In this document: positions 5,313 to 8,643 of the stretch, piece by piece
How the letters are laid out: every line of letters begins with the position of its first letter
Position numbering within the stretch: position 1 is the stretch's first letter
DNA from: an uncultured Syntrophobacteraceae bacterium
GTDB lineage: Bacteria > Desulfobacterota > Syntrophobacteria > Syntrophobacterales > Syntrophobacteraceae
NCBI GenBank assembly: GCA_937889795.1
Contig: CALBZH010000768.1
Span: 1-8,643 of the forward strand
Reading direction: 5' to 3'
Length of the DNA: 8,643 nt
Program-made: the position numbers and the translations under genes
The notes under the pieces: generated by a model
The model's database searches: none
Told to the model about the DNA's origin: nothing
Seen by the model: the letters and a program-made list of their open reading frames with translations, nothing else

Positions 5313-6185
5313 ATGCTCCTACAGTTGATTGCAAGCTCCTTTTCGCTCGGATCCTTCTACGCGCTGATCGCACTAGGGTTTTCCCTCATCTTCGGCATCA
5401 CCCGAGCGTTCAATCTGGCCCATGGAGACCTGATCCTGCTGAGCGGTTATCTAGCATACGCCCTGTATAAAGGTCTGGGCGCCCCCGTCCTTCTGACCCT
5501 TCCCCTCTGCATGCTGGCGCTTCCGATTGTAACCGTGGTTCTGCACCGGTTCTTGCGCCATGTGCGCGAGCCATTCGAGCTCAATACGCTGGTCGTGACC
5601 TTCGGCCTGTCAATGGTCCTGCAAAATGCCATGCTGCTTGCCTTTTCAGCCAATTTCAGACTGCTTCCCAAAGCCGACTTCACCATGCTTCCTCCTGAGA
5701 GCACGCCTGTTCTGAACCCTGGTCAGATCTTCCTCATCGCACTCTCCCTGCTCGCAACCGCCGCAACCCACGTTCTCCTGCACCATACCTTTCTCGGGAA
5801 AGCCTTGAGAGCAACGATCCAAGAGCGTGAGGCTGCACGACTCGCGGGAATCCCCGTTGAACGGATGGGGGTGGTGGCCTTTGCCCTGGGAGGGACCCTC
5901 ATCGGTCTGGCCGGTCCCCTCTACGGTCAGTCGGCCTATCTGCAGCCATTTGCCGGGCCGGAGCCCACCCTGACGGCCATCATCATCACCATTTTTGCAG
6001 GAGTCGGCCGGACCCGAGGCATTCTGCTCGGTGGTTGGATCCTTGGATTCGTTGAATCTGCCGCGGCCCTCGTCCTGGGGAGCAGCTGGCGGGAGATGGT
6101 CGCGGCGGTGCTGCTCATCGCCTTGCTTCTCCTGCGCCCGGAGGGGCTGCTCACGCTTCGCCCGCATCGGGAGTCCAAAGCGTGA
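5313..6185 (+). CDS. livH: LIV-type ABC transporter permease LivH
   Basis: Inner-membrane permease of 290 aa, one half of the transmembrane channel of a branched-chain amino acid/organic acid type importer. The N-terminus SLGSFYALIALGFSLIFGITRAFNLAHGD (11-39) is the LivH hallmark. Several hydrophobic segments follow (about 60-78, 92-110, 138-157, 186-202, 219-235 and 262-275). The cytoplasmic loop that contacts the ATPases is visible as LGKALRATIQEREAARLAGI (161-180), the family's EAA-like loop, followed by the typical GGTLIGLAGPLYG. Length is normal for LivH. It starts 26 bp after the binding-protein stop codon, with GGAAG 5 nt before the ATG, and its stop codon overlaps the livM start (GTGA), indicating translational coupling. 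Confidence 0.95.
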   Translation: MLLQLIASSFSLGSFYALIALGFSLIFGITRAFNLAHGDLILLSGYLAYALYKGLGAPVLLTLPLCMLALPIVTVVLHRFLRHVREPFELNTLVVTFGLSMVLQNAMLLAFSANFRLLPKADFTMLPPESTPVLNPGQIFLIALSLLATAATHVLLHHTFLGKALRATIQEREAARLAGIPVERMGVVAFALGGTLIGLAGPLYGQSAYLQPFAGPEPTLTAIIITIFAGVGRTRGILLGGWILGFVESAAALVLGSSWREMVAAVLLIALLLLRPEGLLTLRPHRESKA

Positions 6186-7144
6186 AGCCGGCCAAGCAGT
6201 TGATTCTTCCAGCCTTCGGAGTGTTGATTCTGGTCGGCTGGCCGCTGAGCGGCTTGAGCACCGACATGCATCATCGAGTCTTGGGAATGGCATTCTTCTA
6301 CGGCGCCTTCGCCATGACCTGGAATATCAGCGCGCTCACAGGCGCCGTCTCACTCGGACACGCCGCCTTCTTCGGTCTGGGAGCGTATGCCGCTGGTCTG
6401 ACAAGCCATTACTGGCAGATCTCCCCTTTCCTAGGGGTGCTGCTCGGGGGGCTGCTCGGCGGGGTTTATGCTTGCTTGTGGGCCCTTCTCTTCAAGAACC
6501 TGCGCGGGGCAAGGTTCGCTCTGGCCTCCCTGGCTTCCGTCGAAATTCCGAAGACCCTGGCGGACAACTGGGACAGCCTGACCTCGGGCTCTCTTGGACT
6601 GGTCGGAATCCAGAGCCTTCCCACGCTGGACCTGGGAGCATGGCACATCGCGTGGGGCGATGATCTGAAAGCGCAATATTTCCTGCTGCTCGCATTCATG
6701 AGCATGATGGTCTTGTTCCACTTCCGGAGCATTCGCTCCCGTTGGGGCTGGGCCATCCGGTGTGTGCGCGAAGACGAGCTCGCCGCCGCGGGCCTTGGTG
6801 TCAATGTTGGGGCGGTCAGGGCGCAAGCCCTGATCTTAAGCGGGTTTCTCGCCGGGATCTGCGGAGGGCTTTACGCACACCTGATGGGGATGATCGAGCC
6901 TGCTCTCGTATTCAGCCTGCACCTCTCAGCCATGCCGCTTGTTCTGAGCCTGTTCGGCGGACGCTACGAAGTCTTCGGCCCTCTATTGGGGGCTCTCGTC
7001 CTCTACCCCATCGACCAATTGCTTTTTCACTCCTTACTGCCGGTAGGACACGCGGGGCTGTACGGTCTGATGATCATCGTAACCTTCCTCTTCTTTCCAC
7101 AGGGCATAGCGGCATGGCTTCAGAAAAGAGGGAAATCTGCCTAG
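6182..7144 (+). CDS. livM: LIV-type ABC transporter permease LivM
   Basis: Second inner-membrane permease, 320 aa, partner of LivH. Hallmarks are ALTGAVSLGHAAFFGLGAYA (51-70), LRGARFALASLASVEI (107-122, matching the LRG-x-YFA segment of the family), SGSLGL (135-140) and the ATPase-contact loop WAIRCVREDELAAAGLGVN (190-208). The C-terminal SLFGGRYEVFGPLLGALVL (256-274) stands where most LivM proteins have a GGLGS-x-x-GP segment, so GGRYEVFGP is a mild deviation. The start is GTG at 6182, overlapping the livH stop by 4 bp, with GGGAG (6169-6173) 8 nt upstream. The gene's end overlaps the livG start by 31 bp. Confidence 0.94.
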   Translation: MKPAKQLILPAFGVLILVGWPLSGLSTDMHHRVLGMAFFYGAFAMTWNISALTGAVSLGHAAFFGLGAYAAGLTSHYWQISPFLGVLLGGLLGGVYACLWALLFKNLRGARFALASLASVEIPKTLADNWDSLTSGSLGLVGIQSLPTLDLGAWHIAWGDDLKAQYFLLLAFMSMMVLFHFRSIRSRWGWAIRCVREDELAAAGLGVNVGAVRAQALILSGFLAGICGGLYAHLMGMIEPALVFSLHLSAMPLVLSLFGGRYEVFGPLLGALVLYPIDQLLFHSLLPVGHAGLYGLMIIVTFLFFPQGIAAWLQKRGKSA

Positions 7145-7893
7145 AGCTCCGCAGCCTGTCCATTTGTCTGGCGGGCTCGGTCGTCCTGAAAGACGTCAAC
7201 ATCCGGGTCCGGGAGCAGGAGATCGTCAGCATCATCGGTCCAAACGGCGCCGGAAAGACAACGCTTTTCAACATCATCTGTGGCAATCTTCGCCCGACTT
7301 CCGGAAGCGTTCACTATCGAAGTCAGGAAATCACGGGATGGCCTCCTCACAGGATTTGCCACGCCGGGATTGCTCGCACGTTTCAGACGACTCGTCCGTT
7401 CCCCGAAATGACGGCTCGCGAAAACGTGCAGGTGGGACTGTACTTCGGGAAGTTGGGTGCGAAGGCATCCGGTCCGGCGCTGCAACTGGATGCCGATGAG
7501 CTCCTCGATCTGGTGGGGCTTGCTCGCAAGCGCGGCACGCGCGGCAGCGATCTCACCCTGTCCGAGCAGCGACGCCTGGAAGTCGCCAGGGCGTTAGCGA
7601 CTCGCCCTCAGCTGCTTCTCTTGGACGAAATCGCCGCGGGGTTAAGTCCCCAGGCCATCAAGCAGGCCGTGGAGCTGGTCCGAATGCTCCGAGGGCGTGG
7701 TCTGACTCTGATCCTCATTGATCACTTCTTGAACCTGACGGCCCGCGTGTCCGACCGCCTCATCGCCCTCGACCAGGGCGAACTGATCGCCGATGGGGAC
7801 CCTGAGAGCGTCCTGAATTCCGCAGAGGTGATCGCCGCTTATCTGGGAGAGAGGCAAAAAGCGGAGCAGGAGGGAATCACCCATGGAGCATGA
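7114..7893 (+). CDS. livG: LIV-type ABC transporter ATPase LivG
   Basis: Cytoplasmic ATP-binding subunit of 259 aa that powers the importer as a heterodimer with LivF. Walker A is GPNGAGKTT (42-50), the Q-loop Gln is Q91 (ARTFQTTRPF), Walker B is LLLLDE (167-172) with catalytic E172, and the switch His is H204 (LIDHFLN). The ABC signature is degenerate: LTLSEQRR (147-154) where LSGGQ-RR is expected, whereas LivF carries the consensus. A C-terminal tail with GELIADGDPESVLNSAEVIAAYLG is typical of LivG. The ATG at 7114 lies inside the end of livM (31-bp overlap) with AGGG 9 nt upstream. Longer in-frame extensions back to 6742 run through livM out of frame and are not credible. It overlaps livF by 11 bp. 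Confidence 0.94.
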   Translation: MASEKREICLELRSLSICLAGSVVLKDVNIRVREQEIVSIIGPNGAGKTTLFNIICGNLRPTSGSVHYRSQEITGWPPHRICHAGIARTFQTTRPFPEMTARENVQVGLYFGKLGAKASGPALQLDADELLDLVGLARKRGTRGSDLTLSEQRRLEVARALATRPQLLLLDEIAAGLSPQAIKQAVELVRMLRGRGLTLILIDHFLNLTARVSDRLIALDQGELIADGDPESVLNSAEVIAAYLGERQKAEQEGITHGA

Positions 7894-8629
7894 CTCCAAA
7901 TCGCACCCACAGCTCGTTTTGCATCACGCAGCGGTGGCCTTCGGGGATGTTGCCGTGCTGCAGGATGTCTCCCTGAGCATTTGGTCCCAACAGATTGTCG
8001 CCATTGTAGGGCTCAATGGAGCCGGGAAGAGCACCCTGTTTCGAGCCATCGGGGGCCTTGTGCCGCTCATCCGGGGCCGGATTCTGTTCGAGGACGAAGA
8101 AATCCAGATGCTTCCTGTCTCGGAGCGCGTGCGGCGCGGAATCATCTATGTCCCGGAGGGAATGAAGGTGTTTCCAGAGATGTCAGTCCGCGAAAACCTG
8201 GAGATCGGAGCGTATCTCAACCCCGGCTCCATCCCTGAGAGACTGGCGAATGTTTTGGACCTTTTTCCTGAGCTCACGAGCAGGCTCCATTCGCGATCCG
8301 GCGCTTTGAGCGGTGGGCAGCAGCGGATGGTCACCCTGGGCCGGGGTCTCATGTCCGGTGCACGCTTGCTCCTGCTCGACGACCCGTTTCTCGGCTTGAG
8401 CCCGCTCATCGTCAAGCGTTTCTGCGACGCCTTTCGAGTGATTCGCAGATCCGGGGTCACGTTGTTCATTGCGGGGCAGCACGTCCGGCGCATTCTCAAT
8501 GTCGCAGATCTCGCCTTCCTCCTCGAGGATGGGACCATAACGCTCTCCGGTCCCGGAACGGAAGTCTTCCAGAACGCCCATTTGCAGCAGATCCTCTTTG
8601 GCATGGATCCCAATCCTCCACCGCTCTAG
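7883..8629 (+). CDS. livF: LIV-type ABC transporter ATPase LivF
   Basis: Second ATP-binding subunit, 248 aa, normal LivF length. Walker A is GLNGAGKST (43-51). The LivF-typical YVPEGMKVFPEMSVRENL follows (89-106), with E92 where most ABC ATPases have the Q-loop Gln. The signature ALSGGQQRMV is canonical (141-150). Walker B reads LLLLDDP (162-168): Asp167 replaces the catalytic Glu found in most relatives (LLLLDEP). The switch region reads AGQH (197-200), where LivF proteins usually have VEQN and canonical ABC ATPases have a His at the middle position. The start codon has AGGAGGG (7868-7874) 8 nt upstream and lies 11 bp inside livG. The window ends 14 bp after the stop, so any terminator or further operon gene is out of view. 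Confidence 0.94.
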   Translation: MEHDSKSHPQLVLHHAAVAFGDVAVLQDVSLSIWSQQIVAIVGLNGAGKSTLFRAIGGLVPLIRGRILFEDEEIQMLPVSERVRRGIIYVPEGMKVFPEMSVRENLEIGAYLNPGSIPERLANVLDLFPELTSRLHSRSGALSGGQQRMVTLGRGLMSGARLLLLDDPFLGLSPLIVKRFCDAFRVIRRSGVTLFIAGQHVRRILNVADLAFLLEDGTITLSGPGTEVFQNAHLQQILFGMDPNPPPL

Positions 8630-8643
8630 TGCTCCGTCAGCTT

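Noticed and set aside
5995..6663. 222-codon + strand frame overlapping livH and livM
   Set aside because: Ser/Arg-rich shadow in another frame of two well-supported permease genes.
6742..7113. Extension of LivG upstream into livM
   Set aside because: It is an out-of-frame reading of livM; LivG homology begins only after the ATG at 7114.

Overview
This is a GC-rich bacterial chromosomal window. All seven convincing genes lie on the + strand and read left to right. Gene content (an AMP-forming acyl/aryl-CoA ligase, a COG1237-type metallo-beta-lactamase-fold hydrolase, a LIV-type ABC importer and an AcuB-like CBS protein) and the strong AGGAGG ribosome binding sites suggest an organic-acid-degrading proteobacterium. 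A sulfate-reducing or syntrophic Desulfobacterota/'deltaproteobacterial' type is my best guess, but this is inferred from protein flavour and not from any marker gene.

Layout: (1) 1-321 is non-coding, with at best weak signals. (2) 322-921 encodes a 199-aa protein with two CBS domains and a C-terminal ACT-like domain. (3) 922-1372 is a 451-bp leader or intergenic region with two small hairpins, an orphan perfect Shine-Dalgarno sequence and the real ribosome binding site of the next gene. (4) 1373-3010 encodes a 545-aa AMP-forming CoA ligase whose A5 motif (GLGGTEMLH) resembles benzoate-CoA-ligase-type enzymes. (5) 3011-3107 holds two tandem intrinsic terminators; the second ends just before the ribosome binding site of the next gene. 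(6) 3108-3950 encodes a 280-aa MBL-fold metallohydrolase. (7) 4072-8629 is a complete, tightly packed five-gene LIV/HAAT ABC importer cluster: substrate-binding protein, LivH, LivM, LivG and LivF. From LivH onward the last three junctions overlap (4, 31 and 11 bp). The window ends 14 bases after livF.

Working model (inference): the binding protein captures a carboxylic acid or amino acid in the periplasm, LivHMGF imports it, and the CoA ligase activates it to the CoA thioester with release of AMP. The CBS/ACT protein could sense adenylates and tune this step, as AcuB is linked to acetyl-CoA synthetase in Bacillus. The MBL-fold protein has no assignable substrate. The window contains no mobile element, CRISPR, tRNA or rRNA. 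I see no wholly new system. The points most worth a second look are the terminator sitting inside the MBL gene's leader, the split of canonical and degenerate ATP sites between LivG and LivF, and the possible uptake-activation-sensing module as a whole.
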